Virus record (IMG/VR): IMGVR_UViG_3300038701_002077
Span: 1-32,301 of that record
DNA: 32,301 bases
Source: a virus
Reading direction: 5' to 3' (one strand)
In this document: positions 1 to 5,114 of the stretch, piece by piece
Position numbering within the stretch: position 1 is the first letter of the stretch
Layout of the letters: each line of letters begins with the position of its first letter
The notes under the pieces: model-generated
Databases searched by the model: none
What the model saw: the letters and a program-made list of their open reading frames with translations, nothing else
What the model was told of the DNA's origin: nothing
Position numbers and translations under genes: made by a program

Positions 1-2
1 GG

Positions 3-74
3 AAAGCAAAAACACTGGCCCAACAAGAACAAACCCGCTGCAAAAACACGCTCGACATGTTTGCCGCAGCATAA
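3..74 (+). CDS. 3' fragment of XRE-family regulator (duplicate of the end of the gene at 31765-32160)
   Basis: This is the C-terminal coding end of the HTH regulator whose full copy lies at the other end of the window. From base 6 it reads AKTLAQQEQ... to the TAA at 72-74, identical to the full gene. It is present only because the circle overlaps itself and should not be counted as a second gene. Confidence 0.8.
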   Translation, partial: KAKTLAQQEQTRCKNTLDMFAAA

Positions 75-215
75 CCACGGCCAACAGCGGGGCGGGCGAC
101 CACACAACCACCCACCCCGCTGCGGCCACCACACAAAAGAAAGCCTAATAATGAAGAACTTACTAGAAGAAGCTGTAAACCAATACCGCATCGATAATGA
201 CCTGATACGCGCGCA
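5..215. repeat. Left copy of 211-bp terminal direct repeat
   Basis: Bases 5-215 are identical to 32091-32301. The copy holds the last codons of the XRE regulator (stop at 72-74), an intergenic hairpin and the first 65 bases of the DUF7694-like gene. Because it cuts through two genes and is far from the terminase genes, I read it as the overlap left when a circular genome was assembled, giving a unit of about 32,090 bp. True direct terminal repeats remain possible. Bases 1-4 (ggaa) do not match the corresponding bases 32087-32090 (actt). Confidence 0.95.
79..127 (+). other. Strong intergenic hairpin between XRE regulator and DUF7694-like gene
   Basis: CAGCGGGG (85-92) pairs with CCCCGCTG (115-122). 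The stem is extended inward by GGG/CCC (94-96, 111-113) and outward by GGCC (79-82) with GGCC (124-127). No U-tract follows, so this is not a classical intrinsic terminator. It could be an attenuator, a pause or processing site, or an mRNA stabiliser inside the early operon. The second copy lies at 32165-32213. Confidence 0.6.
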
Positions 216-522
216 TTACGGGAACGCTGGTGATGGGACATGTGGCGTATTTGAAATACCTAGCCACATTGACAAAAGAACTTTATGCGTGATCGCCTCA
301 TGCGGTGACGGCTGGGAACACATTAGTGTCAGCAGAACAAATCGTGTTCCGAATTGGTATGAAATGGAGCAAATCAAACGATTATTCTTTAAAGAGGATG
401 AAACAGCGATGCAACTGCACGTTCCATCCAAAGATCATATCAGCGTGCATCCACATTGCTTGCATTTATGGAAGCCGATAGACGCGGATATTCCAATGCC
501 GGATCCAAAAATGATTGCCTAA
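151..522 (+). CDS. DUF7694-like phage protein
   Basis: Encodes 123 residues starting at ATG 151, just after the intergenic hairpin; an in-frame ATG at 61 lies inside the preceding gene and is rejected. The protein carries the pattern I associate with the phage DUF7694 family: GWEHISVS near residue 50, RVPNWYEMEQIKRLFF, a hydrophobic MQLHVP segment, and a C-terminal HPHCLHLWKP block. Biochemical function is unknown; members sit in small-gene early regions of many tailed phages. It is the first gene after the XRE regulator in the rightward early operon. Family assignment is from memory of the motif, not a search. Confidence 0.75.
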   Translation: MKNLLEEAVNQYRIDNDLIRAHYGNAGDGTCGVFEIPSHIDKRTLCVIASCGDGWEHISVSRTNRVPNWYEMEQIKRLFFKEDETAMQLHVPSKDHISVHPHCLHLWKPIDADIPMPDPKMIA

Positions 523-550
523 ACCAAATAAAAACCAGGGAGTACGAAAG

Positions 551-1027
551 ATGAAAACAACAGACGATCAACTCGGACATTTAATTTCAAAGCTACAAAA
601 TTGCACCAGCGACATTGTGCAGAAAATTCAGAAAGACGCCTTGCAAAACATCGTTGACGATCACTTGCAAATCGAAGACGCACCACCCACCCCAGCAACA
701 GGGGGGGGTAAGAGCGCCATGCAGGAAGATTTCACCTTAGAAGGCCTGCACCCCGATGATGCAGCCTTCCAAGAATGCACCCAAGAACAACACATAATTA
801 CCCCTCTGGGATTATCTATTCTTATTCATCACTATATTACGCACGCCCCCTGGCGCAATCCATCGCCCGCGGCAACTGAATTAATAGCGCTCTTTTTTAC
901 GAATGATTTGTTAGAAGAAAGCCCGCACGGAGATCGTGAATATGATCTATCAGATCGGGGGCTGGCCTATATTCGCTATATCCTGAAAACCCCATTCCCG
1001 AAAACCGTCTATGTCATAGAAAGATAA
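551..1027 (+). CDS. Hypothetical early protein with C-terminal winged-helix-like region
   Basis: Encodes 158 residues. ATG 551 is chosen over the in-frame ATG at 515 because GGGAG lies about nine bases upstream of it and because 515 overlaps the previous gene. The first half (about residues 1-70) is helical and polar and contains a Gly-rich stretch encoded by a run of eight G (701-708), a possible slippage or sequencing-error point. The second half, from about residue 85, has alternating hydrophobic helices and ends with a short beta-like tail (KTVYVI), as in small winged-helix domains. I do not recognise the family. It lies in the early operon, 28 bases after its upstream neighbour. Confidence 0.65.
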   Translation: MKTTDDQLGHLISKLQNCTSDIVQKIQKDALQNIVDDHLQIEDAPPTPATGGGKSAMQEDFTLEGLHPDDAAFQECTQEQHIITPLGLSILIHHYITHAPWRNPSPAATELIALFFTNDLLEESPHGDREYDLSDRGLAYIRYILKTPFPKTVYVIER

Positions 1028-1033
1028 TCCAGC

Positions 1034-1228
1034 ATGAAAACAATCAACTTCAAAGAACAGGCCAGAAAAAGAGATCCTTTGATCTGGCAATGCGGCACGT
1101 GCGGCAACTGCTCTTTCATGCTGTACGACACGGGCGCGGTTGAATGCGTTGACTGCAACACATTCCAGAACGGCACAAACATGGAAACCGTCGTCCGAAA
1201 ATGGACAAGAAAGGACACACAAAAATGA
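1034..1228 (+). CDS. Small zinc-ribbon protein
   Basis: Encodes 64 residues. The centre reads CGTCGNC followed by CVDC about 16 residues on, so five cysteines can form a CxxC...CxxC zinc ribbon. The N- and C-termini are rich in Lys and Arg, which fits nucleic-acid or protein binding. The stop TGA overlaps the start of the next gene as ATGA, indicating translational coupling. Function is unknown; small zinc-ribbon proteins are common in phage early operons and often act as adaptors. Identification rests on the cysteine spacing alone. Confidence 0.7.
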   Translation: MKTINFKEQARKRDPLIWQCGTCGNCSFMLYDTGAVECVDCNTFQNGTNMETVVRKWTRKDTQK

Positions 1229-1473
1229 TTGGACTAATCAATACCCGTTACGACGTTATTCCCGTATTTAATGCGATGGGATACTTAAAATTGGAAGATG
1301 ATGCAGAGCGCATTATTAACAACACACTGGAAAATATCAAGAAAGACATTCATGAAAACTTTCTACAGCATATTACTCAAACACTTATGAAGGGGTACGC
1401 GTCTGAAATATATGGCATTCCGATCACAATCGAAACGCACATAACAATCAAAACAGAACGGCCAACACCATGA
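1225..1473 (+). CDS. Hypothetical early protein
   Basis: Encodes 82 residues from ATG 1225, which overlaps the stop of the zinc-ribbon gene (ATGA) and has AAGGA about nine bases upstream. The protein is predicted mixed alpha/beta: a central amphipathic helix (DDAERIINNTLENIKKDI) and a beta-rich C-terminus (IPITIETHITIKTE). There are no cysteine clusters or membrane segments. No family is recognised. Its stop overlaps the next start by ATGA, so it is one link in a coupled chain of small early genes. Confidence 0.65.
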   Translation: MIGLINTRYDVIPVFNAMGYLKLEDDAERIINNTLENIKKDIHENFLQHITQTLMKGYASEIYGIPITIETHITIKTERPTP

Positions 1474-1691
1474 CAACAGAACAAACCTATCCATGCTGCG
1501 ACAGCGCCATCGATACGCAACCGATTGCGGGCATTCGTGAACTATGTATCCGCGATCATTGCCCGTTTTGCAATGCCCTGATCTGGCACATAACAGATCG
1601 CAACACCTGCGAAACCGTGACCGATGATGAATTCATGGATCGCTTTGTCTTAAACGAACAATCCAGAGAGGCCACCCCAAAAGATGACTGA
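1470..1691 (+). CDS. Small Cys-rich (putative zinc-binding) protein
   Basis: Encodes 73 residues, starting at an ATGA overlap with the previous gene. It contains a CC pair at residues 9-10, a further Cys-rich block CIRDHCPFC around residues 26-34, and an acidic C-terminus. The HCPFC motif with the upstream cysteines could bind one zinc ion. It resembles small phage restriction-alleviation (Lar-like) zinc proteins in layout (PCP..C...HCPFC..), but the match is too short to assign. The following gene starts inside its last codons. Confidence 0.6.
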   Translation: MTTEQTYPCCDSAIDTQPIAGIRELCIRDHCPFCNALIWHITDRNTCETVTDDEFMDRFVLNEQSREATPKDD

Positions 1692-2280
1692 ACAAAACAA
1701 AATGCCAGAAAGTAAATGTAGCACAGCCAGAAAAAGATTAATTGCGATTGTCGAAGGGATCGAAGGAGCAAAACACGGAACATGGCGCGATGATAATGGG
1801 ATGCGTTTGAAGGACACAAAAGAGTGGATCGAATTTTATATAACAAAACCCGACATCACAGAAACACCGACAAGTGAGGAACTATTTCCACTTCTCAATA
1901 GTTGTAAAAAAATACCGTGGTCTATAGCTGAAAAGATATATGACGGTTATGCCAGTAAGTACCGTAGGAGCCAATCTTTAAAAAGGATTGCGGAGCGAGG
2001 GGGCTTTCACACAGATGAATGTGATGCCTTTTACCCTCAATGGCGTGAAGACACCGATGAAATAATTATGCTCCGCAAAGCCCTCACCGCGAAAGAAGAT
2101 GGTCTGTCTGATGAAGCATTAAAAGACGCGAAAGGTATGGTCGAATTTTGCATTAACCATGGATACTGCATGGGAATGGATGAAGGGCGCAATGAAAAAG
2201 GGGAATACCATCCATTTGTCAAAGAATTATTAGGGTGGTGCGACATTGACACCCAACCCCCAAAGCAGGAGGGCGCGTGA
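1684..2280 (+). CDS. Hypothetical early protein, 198 residues
   Basis: Starts at ATG 1684, eight bases inside the end of the previous gene. The protein is soluble and mostly helical, with high charge, several Trp residues (TWRDD, EWIEFYITKP, QWREDTDE) and a C-terminal segment GYCMGMDEGRNEKGEYHPF. No known motif is recognised. Base usage is more AT-rich than the structural genes, as is usual for small accessory phage genes. It is the largest member of the early chain between the DUF7694-like gene and attP, and may act on the host or on replication; nothing in the sequence decides which. Confidence 0.6.
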   Translation: MTEQNKMPESKCSTARKRLIAIVEGIEGAKHGTWRDDNGMRLKDTKEWIEFYITKPDITETPTSEELFPLLNSCKKIPWSIAEKIYDGYASKYRRSQSLKRIAERGGFHTDECDAFYPQWREDTDEIIMLRKALTAKEDGLSDEALKDAKGMVEFCINHGYCMGMDEGRNEKGEYHPFVKELLGWCDIDTQPPKQEGA

Positions 2281-2504
2281 TGGGAAAAGTAATAAACGTA
2301 AACTTTGGCCACAACGGGGCAGACCCTTATGAAACAGGCAAGAATGATGGTTTCTTATGTGGCTTTGCCGCGGCCATTGGCGATGCCTGCAGATCAGCAG
2401 ACGCAGAAACGGTCTTGATAGAAAGCGGCATATCACTCGAAGAATTCAAAGCCGCAGGCGTTGAAGAATACGATCTTGATATTTTAAGGGAGATCCTGAA
2501 ATGA
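2280..2504 (+). CDS. Hypothetical early protein
   Basis: Encodes 74 residues from ATG 2280, which shares one base with the stop of the preceding gene and has AGGAGG (2267-2272) seven bases upstream, the best ribosome-binding site in this operon. A GTG three bases earlier is less well placed. The protein has a small Gly/Ala-rich helix (GFLCGFAAAIGDAC) that is not long enough for a confident membrane span, then an acidic helical C-terminus ending DILREILK. No family is recognised. It overlaps the next gene by four bases. Confidence 0.6.
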   Translation: MGKVINVNFGHNGADPYETGKNDGFLCGFAAAIGDACRSADAETVLIESGISLEEFKAAGVEEYDLDILREILK

Positions 2505-2704
2505 CAAAAATGACACACAGTAAAATCGAAACAATCGCCGCGACCATTGCGGAAAATATGGAAGACGATCGCGGAAAAAAAATTCATGCCGGCGGCTGGC
2601 CACTGGTACAAAATAAAAACAAATATCGCCGCATCGCCCAGGCCGTCACATCACGCCTTTCCGCACTGGAAGACGACAAAAGTCTAACGTTAGACCATTT
2701 CTAA
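2501..2704 (+). CDS. Hypothetical protein, last gene of the early operon
   Basis: Encodes 67 residues, overlapping the preceding stop by four bases and preceded by AGGGAGA. It is small and basic with a helical layout (HSKIETIAATIAENME, then NKYRRIAQAVTSRLSALED). Its final codons coincide with a putative integrase arm-type site, the palindrome GTCTAACGTTAGAC at 2682-2695, so the end of the gene doubles as part of the attachment region. After integration it would be the phage gene closest to the regenerated tRNA. No function is assigned. Confidence 0.6.
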   Translation: MTKMTHSKIETIAATIAENMEDDRGKKIHAGGWPLVQNKNKYRRIAQAVTSRLSALEDDKSLTLDHF

Positions 2705-2715
2705 AGTCTAACGTT
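2679..2715 (+). promoter_or_regulatory. Two putative integrase arm-type sites left of attP
   Basis: AAAGTCTAACG occurs at 2679-2689 and 2703-2713 in the same orientation, 24 bases apart. The first is extended to a perfect palindrome GTCTAACGTTAGAC (2682-2695). A third copy lies on the other side of the attP core at 2862-2872. Short direct repeats flanking the core are what lambda-type integrases bind with their N-terminal domain, so I read these as P-arm sites. This is inference from position and repetition. Confidence 0.6.
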
Positions 2716-2747
2716 TTCAATAATATTCCGCTAAGTCATTGATAAAA

Positions 2748-2793
2748 TGGCGCGCCTGGGAGGATTCGAACCCCCAACCTCCTGATCCGTAGT
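2748..2793 (-). other. attP: attP core: 3' part of tRNA-Arg(ACG)
   Basis: Read on the minus strand these 46 bases are the 3' part of a tRNA: one base of the 5' anticodon stem, anticodon loop CTACGGA (2792-2786, anticodon ACG), anticodon-stem 3' strand TCAGG, variable loop, T-arm with loop TTCGAAT, acceptor strand CAGGCGC, discriminator G and encoded CCA. The match stops exactly at the anticodon stem; 2794 onward is unrelated AT-rich DNA, so this is not a functional tRNA gene. Tyrosine integrases that recombine in the anticodon loop carry just such a tRNA 3' segment in attP, which restores the host tRNA after insertion. Confidence 0.88.
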
Positions 2794-2810
2794 GTGTATT
2801 GTCTATTTAA

Positions 2811-2823
2811 AATCAATAACTTA
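2811..2823 (+). promoter_or_regulatory. Putative IHF site in attP
   Basis: AATCAATAACTTA matches the IHF consensus WATCAANNNNTTR at every specified position. It lies in an AT-rich stretch between the tRNA-like core and the right-hand arm site at 2862, where an IHF-induced bend would bring arm and core together. The match and its place are seen; IHF binding is inferred. Confidence 0.6.
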
Positions 2824-2861
2824 TAAAATAAAAACCGTTATATCATGCAAAAACTGGGGCA

Positions 2862-2882
2862 AAAGTCTAACGATTGTTAGAC
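2862..2882 (+). promoter_or_regulatory. Putative integrase arm-type site right of attP
   Basis: AAAGTCTAACG at 2862-2872 is the third copy of the motif seen at 2679 and 2703. Here it is extended into an inverted repeat, GTCTAACGATTGTTAGAC (2865-2882), seven-base arms with a four-base spacer. The inverted form could equally be a dimer site for the AlpA/Xis-like protein. Confidence 0.55.
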
Positions 2883-2900
2883 ACGGAATGAGGATAAAAA

Positions 2901-2926
2901 AATGCCCGGAACATTGTCCGGGCATT
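2901..2926. terminator. Bidirectional intrinsic terminator
   Basis: AATGCCCGGA (2901-2910) and TCCGGGCATT (2917-2926) form a perfect ten-base stem with a six-base loop. On the minus strand the stem is followed by TTTTTATCC, ending the long late/lysis operon; on the plus strand it is followed by TTCTATTTT, ending rightward transcription that passes attP. Confidence 0.85.
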
Positions 2927-2952
2927 TCTATTTTCTGGGAGAAAATTTTGTT

Positions 2953-3207
2953 CTATGGATCGCCGCCTGGATGCAACAGGGCGCGACACTTCCCAATCGT
3001 TGCCCGCTGATCCAAAATATAGATCGCGGCTTTCGTCACCGTGATCGGCTCTGCAGGTTTTTTCGGATACACGCATTCATTGTGCGGATCCGATGGATAA
3101 TATTTTGGTTTATTCGTGCTGCATCCCGCCAATAGCATAACGGATGATATAAGGAGCAAGCATGTCGCCGCCTTCCATTTCTTTAATATCTTCAATATCT
3201 CTTTCAT
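2953..3207 (-). CDS. o-spanin (Rz1-like outer-membrane lipoprotein)
   Basis: Encodes 84 residues. The N-terminus is a lipoprotein signal with a basic start, a hydrophobic stretch (TCLLLISSVMLLAGC) and lipobox LLAGC, giving Cys29 as the lipidated residue. The mature part is short and Pro/Tyr-containing, as in Rz1 proteins. It would sit in the outer membrane and pair with the i-spanin to fuse the two membranes at the end of lysis. ATG 3207 is chosen because GAGGA lies just upstream. Its first third overlaps the i-spanin gene out of frame (3110-3207) and the rest extends past it, the overlapped spanin layout. Last gene of the leftward operon. Confidence 0.85.
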   Translation of the reverse strand: MKEILKILKKWKAATCLLLISSVMLLAGCSTNKPKYYPSDPHNECVYPKKPAEPITVTKAAIYILDQRATIGKCRALLHPGGDP

Positions 3208-3415
3208 ATTTTTCCTCAAGCTTAATAATAACGCCCCTTGATTGTTCCTGTGCGGCTGCGGCCGATGCCTTATATTCCAAAACGCATTTGTTATAACCAT
3301 CATCAAAGATGCCGGCATGGATACGCCACAAGACAACACCAATAAAAACAACCACGCCCAGGACGATGCCAATTTGATAGGGCGCAGATAGCGCCTTAAA
3401 TGCCTTCAGAAACAT
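3110..3415 (-). CDS. i-spanin (Rz-like inner-membrane protein)
   Basis: Encodes 101 residues: an N-terminal transmembrane segment (about residues 14-31, YQIGIVLGVVVFIGVVLW) followed by a periplasmic region with an Ala/Gln/Glu/Lys-rich coiled coil (about 45-82). That is the Rz plan, anchored in the inner membrane and reaching the outer-membrane o-spanin. The start overlaps the end of the endolysin gene by 20 bases. An in-frame ATG at 3526 lies deep inside the endolysin gene and would remove the N-terminal membrane topology, so ATG 3415 is preferred. Confidence 0.85.
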   Translation of the reverse strand: MFLKAFKALSAPYQIGIVLGVVVFIGVVLWRIHAGIFDDGYNKCVLEYKASAAAAQEQSRGVIIKLEEKYERDIEDIKEMEGGDMLAPYIIRYAIGGMQHE

Positions 3416-3890
3416 TTTCCAGCCCCACAATACAAAGTTTACGCTCCGCTTCACGGCGACGCGCCAGGCCGCGCAAATATTTGCCTTTCGCATAGACCCA
3501 TCGCCGCAGCTCATTACATGCGCCAAGCGTATCTCCGCCGTTCAATTTCCGCAAAAGCGTTGACCGTTTAAAATTTTCAACGCCAACGTTATAGGCAAAG
3601 CTGGCCAATGCCGCGCGCCGTTCTGCGGTGATCGGCACGATCACAAGCCCGTCAACGGCCTGTAAATACGTTTTCAGCTCCTTTTGTAATAATTGGTCAC
3701 ATTCCCCCACGGTTTTGCTTTGACCGACTCTGACCCCCTCTGTGGAGCCATAACAGATCGTCGGAACACCGACCGCATCCAAATAAGCATCCGTGCGCAA
3801 ACCTTCCCAGCCCGCAACAAGGGGCAACGCAATCAACATCGCCGCCCCAGCAAAACCACCAGCCATGCGCGTATTTATAATATTAGCCAT
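3396..3890 (-). CDS. SAR endolysin (GH24 lysozyme)
   Basis: Encodes 164 residues that cleave the beta-1,4 link between MurNAc and GlcNAc in peptidoglycan. The phage-lysozyme catalytic triad is intact: Glu29, Asp38 and Thr44, the E-x8-D-x5-T spacing. Just before it lies a weakly hydrophobic Gly/Ala-rich segment (residues 11-27, GGFAGAAMLIALPLVAG), typical of signal-anchor-release endolysins such as P21 R. The enzyme would be secreted by Sec, stay tethered and inactive, and be released when the membrane is depolarised. The length fits the family. It overlaps the holin gene by eight bases and the i-spanin gene by twenty. Confidence 0.92.
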   Translation of the reverse strand: MANIINTRMAGGFAGAAMLIALPLVAGWEGLRTDAYLDAVGVPTICYGSTEGVRVGQSKTVGECDQLLQKELKTYLQAVDGLVIVPITAERRAALASFAYNVGVENFKRSTLLRKLNGGDTLGACNELRRWVYAKGKYLRGLARRREAERKLCIVGLENVSEGI

Positions 3891-4080
3891 TGCGCAGCTC
3901 TTTCTTTTTCAATTTGCTTTCAAGGTAGTTGTTGTAAATACGCCACATCAACAAAACCAACGTCAAAACCCCCGCCAATACAGGCAAGCTTTCTGAAAAG
4001 AAAACCCATCCACCACTGGCCGAAACCGCGACGGTATCGGCAACCTTGCCGCCTGTGTTCTGAATAATATCTTTGCTCAA
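3883..4080 (-). CDS. Putative holin, single membrane span
   Basis: Read from a TTG at 4080 it encodes 65 residues: a short polar N-terminus, one hydrophobic span (about residues 32-46) and a strongly basic C-tail (KLKKKEL). The TTG overlaps the upstream stop (TTGA) and has GGGAG eight bases before it. An in-frame ATG at 4128 has no convincing ribosome-binding site and would lie inside the neighbouring gene. The size, single span, basic tail and position directly before a SAR endolysin support a holin or pinholin. No sequence family is claimed. Confidence 0.65.
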   Translation of the reverse strand: MSKDIIQNTGGKVADTVAVSASGGWVFFSESLPVLAGVLTLVLLMWRIYNNYLESKLKKKELRNG

Positions 4081-4232
4081 TGCTTTAACTCCCTTTCCAT
4101 TTTCGTGATACGTGCCGGCTTTGACCATGCCGGTTCTTTCATCACACCCCGTTTCACCAACCGCAGCGCCGCCATATTGCTATATAATCCCGTCACAATA
4201 TCCAGCACCCTTGTGTCTTGATTAGATCGCAC
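4077..4232 (-). CDS. Small soluble protein in lysis cassette
   Basis: Encodes 51 residues from a GTG at 4232, preceded by a G-rich stretch inside the end of the upstream membrane-protein gene. The sequence is basic and amphipathic (LDIVTGLYSNMAALRLVKRG, then KMERELKH). It overlaps the upstream gene by 11 bases and the holin start by four, which suggests coupled translation. Lysis cassettes often hold a small regulator or antiholin in this place; that role is only a guess. The start is uncertain because all three genes here lack a good ATG. Confidence 0.5.
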   Translation of the reverse strand: MRSNQDTRVLDIVTGLYSNMAALRLVKRGVMKEPAWSKPARITKMERELKH

Positions 4233-4794
4233 CTGCAAAACCCACCCCCAACACAACACCAAACAGAATTTCAGCCACCCACACACGGATCAAACGCGCA
4301 AGATCCGCAAAATTCTTCTGAAATAAATGGCTAAGAAAATAGCAAATCGGCATCGTTAAGCCGTAAAGCACCAATAAAGGCGCCTGAAATAAGAAAACAA
4401 ACGGCAACACTGTCAAGACACCGCGCAAGGCCAACCCTGCCGCGCCCCACAATCTGGGCTTGTCTGTTAGGTTTTCAATAAATTGATCGATCGGCTCCCA
4501 TTCGACAAGCGCCGTTTTCGCTGCGCCGTTCAATGCCTGCACATATCGGCCAAGACCAGGAGAAACACCCAACAACCAGGCGGCGGCCGCCAAAAAACAA
4601 AACTCAACATTCTGCGTGGCAAGGTAGAAATAGACCGCAATCAATAAAGAGCTGGCGACCTTCCCATCCAGCAAACGATCTAATATTTTACTGCCTTCAC
4701 GTAGATCCCGCACACTTGATATTTGATTAAGCTGACCACCCTTGAAAAGATACGCAACTGTAAAAACCAGAATAATAATAAGTGAATGTGTCAA
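4222..4794 (-). CDS. Multi-pass membrane protein
   Basis: Encodes 190 residues with several hydrophobic stretches: residues 1-17, about 50-80 (two spans, SSLLIAVYFYLA and FCFLAAAAWLLGVSP), about 120-155 (VLTVLPFVFLFQAPLLVLYGL) and the C-terminus (ILFGVVLGVGFAGAI). The start is a TTG at 4794 with AAAGGGG upstream, three bases after the preceding stop; no ATG is suitably placed. Similar polytopic proteins of unknown role lie between tail-fibre and lysis genes in other podoviruses, with a central LGVSPGLGR-type motif. It could assist lysis timing or modify the envelope. Function is unassigned. Confidence 0.7.
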   Translation of the reverse strand: MTHSLIIILVFTVAYLFKGGQLNQISSVRDLREGSKILDRLLDGKVASSLLIAVYFYLATQNVEFCFLAAAAWLLGVSPGLGRYVQALNGAAKTALVEWEPIDQFIENLTDKPRLWGAAGLALRGVLTVLPFVFLFQAPLLVLYGLTMPICYFLSHLFQKNFADLARLIRVWVAEILFGVVLGVGFAGAI

Positions 4795-4796
4795 AA

Positions 4797-5114
4797 CTAT
4801 GCCCCTTTATCTTTGTTTACCAACAGCCAACGCCCCAAAGCGTCATCCATGTCCTGCGTCATTTTATCCCCTTGCAATCGGCGATAATTCATTTCTGCCA
4901 TGATTGCGTTTATATAATCACGATCTGTATAACCATCGTCTTTCAAGTCTTTGGACTGCGCCTTTTTTGCTTTGCGCGGCGGCGCGGAAAACGTATTGTG
5001 TTTGCCCTTAACCATGCCGCAAACCGTATTTTTCGGAACGGCCTTAAATCCTTTTTCTGGATATGGCTGCACCTGGACGACAACACCCTTTTCAATCTTT
5101 GCGTATTTTTGCAT
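4797..5114 (-). CDS. Putative tail-fibre accessory/assembly protein
   Basis: Encodes 105 residues starting at an ATG that shares its first base with the stop of the tail-fibre gene; AAAGGT lies upstream. The N-terminus (YAKIEKGVVVQVQPYPEKGF...VCGMV) resembles the short beta-domain found at the start of small phage proteins encoded directly after fibre genes. A Lys-rich linker and a C-terminal helical domain (YINAIMAEMNYRRLQGDKM) follow. The place and layout suggest a fibre chaperone or a fibre-associated protein. The assignment is by context, not by a strong motif. Confidence 0.55.
   Translation of the reverse strand: MQKYAKIEKGVVVQVQPYPEKGFKAVPKNTVCGMVKGKHNTFSAPPRKAKKAQSKDLKDDGYTDRDYINAIMAEMNYRRLQGDKMTQDMDDALGRWLLVNKDKGA

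Noticed and set aside
701-708. A programmed frameshift at the run of eight G
   Set aside because: The reading frame continues normally across it and no split gene is joined by a shift, so only a note about possible slippage is warranted.
2748-2793. A functional tRNA gene
   Set aside because: Only the part from the anticodon stem-loop to CCA is present. The D-arm and the 5' acceptor strand are missing on the other side, so it is an attP segment.
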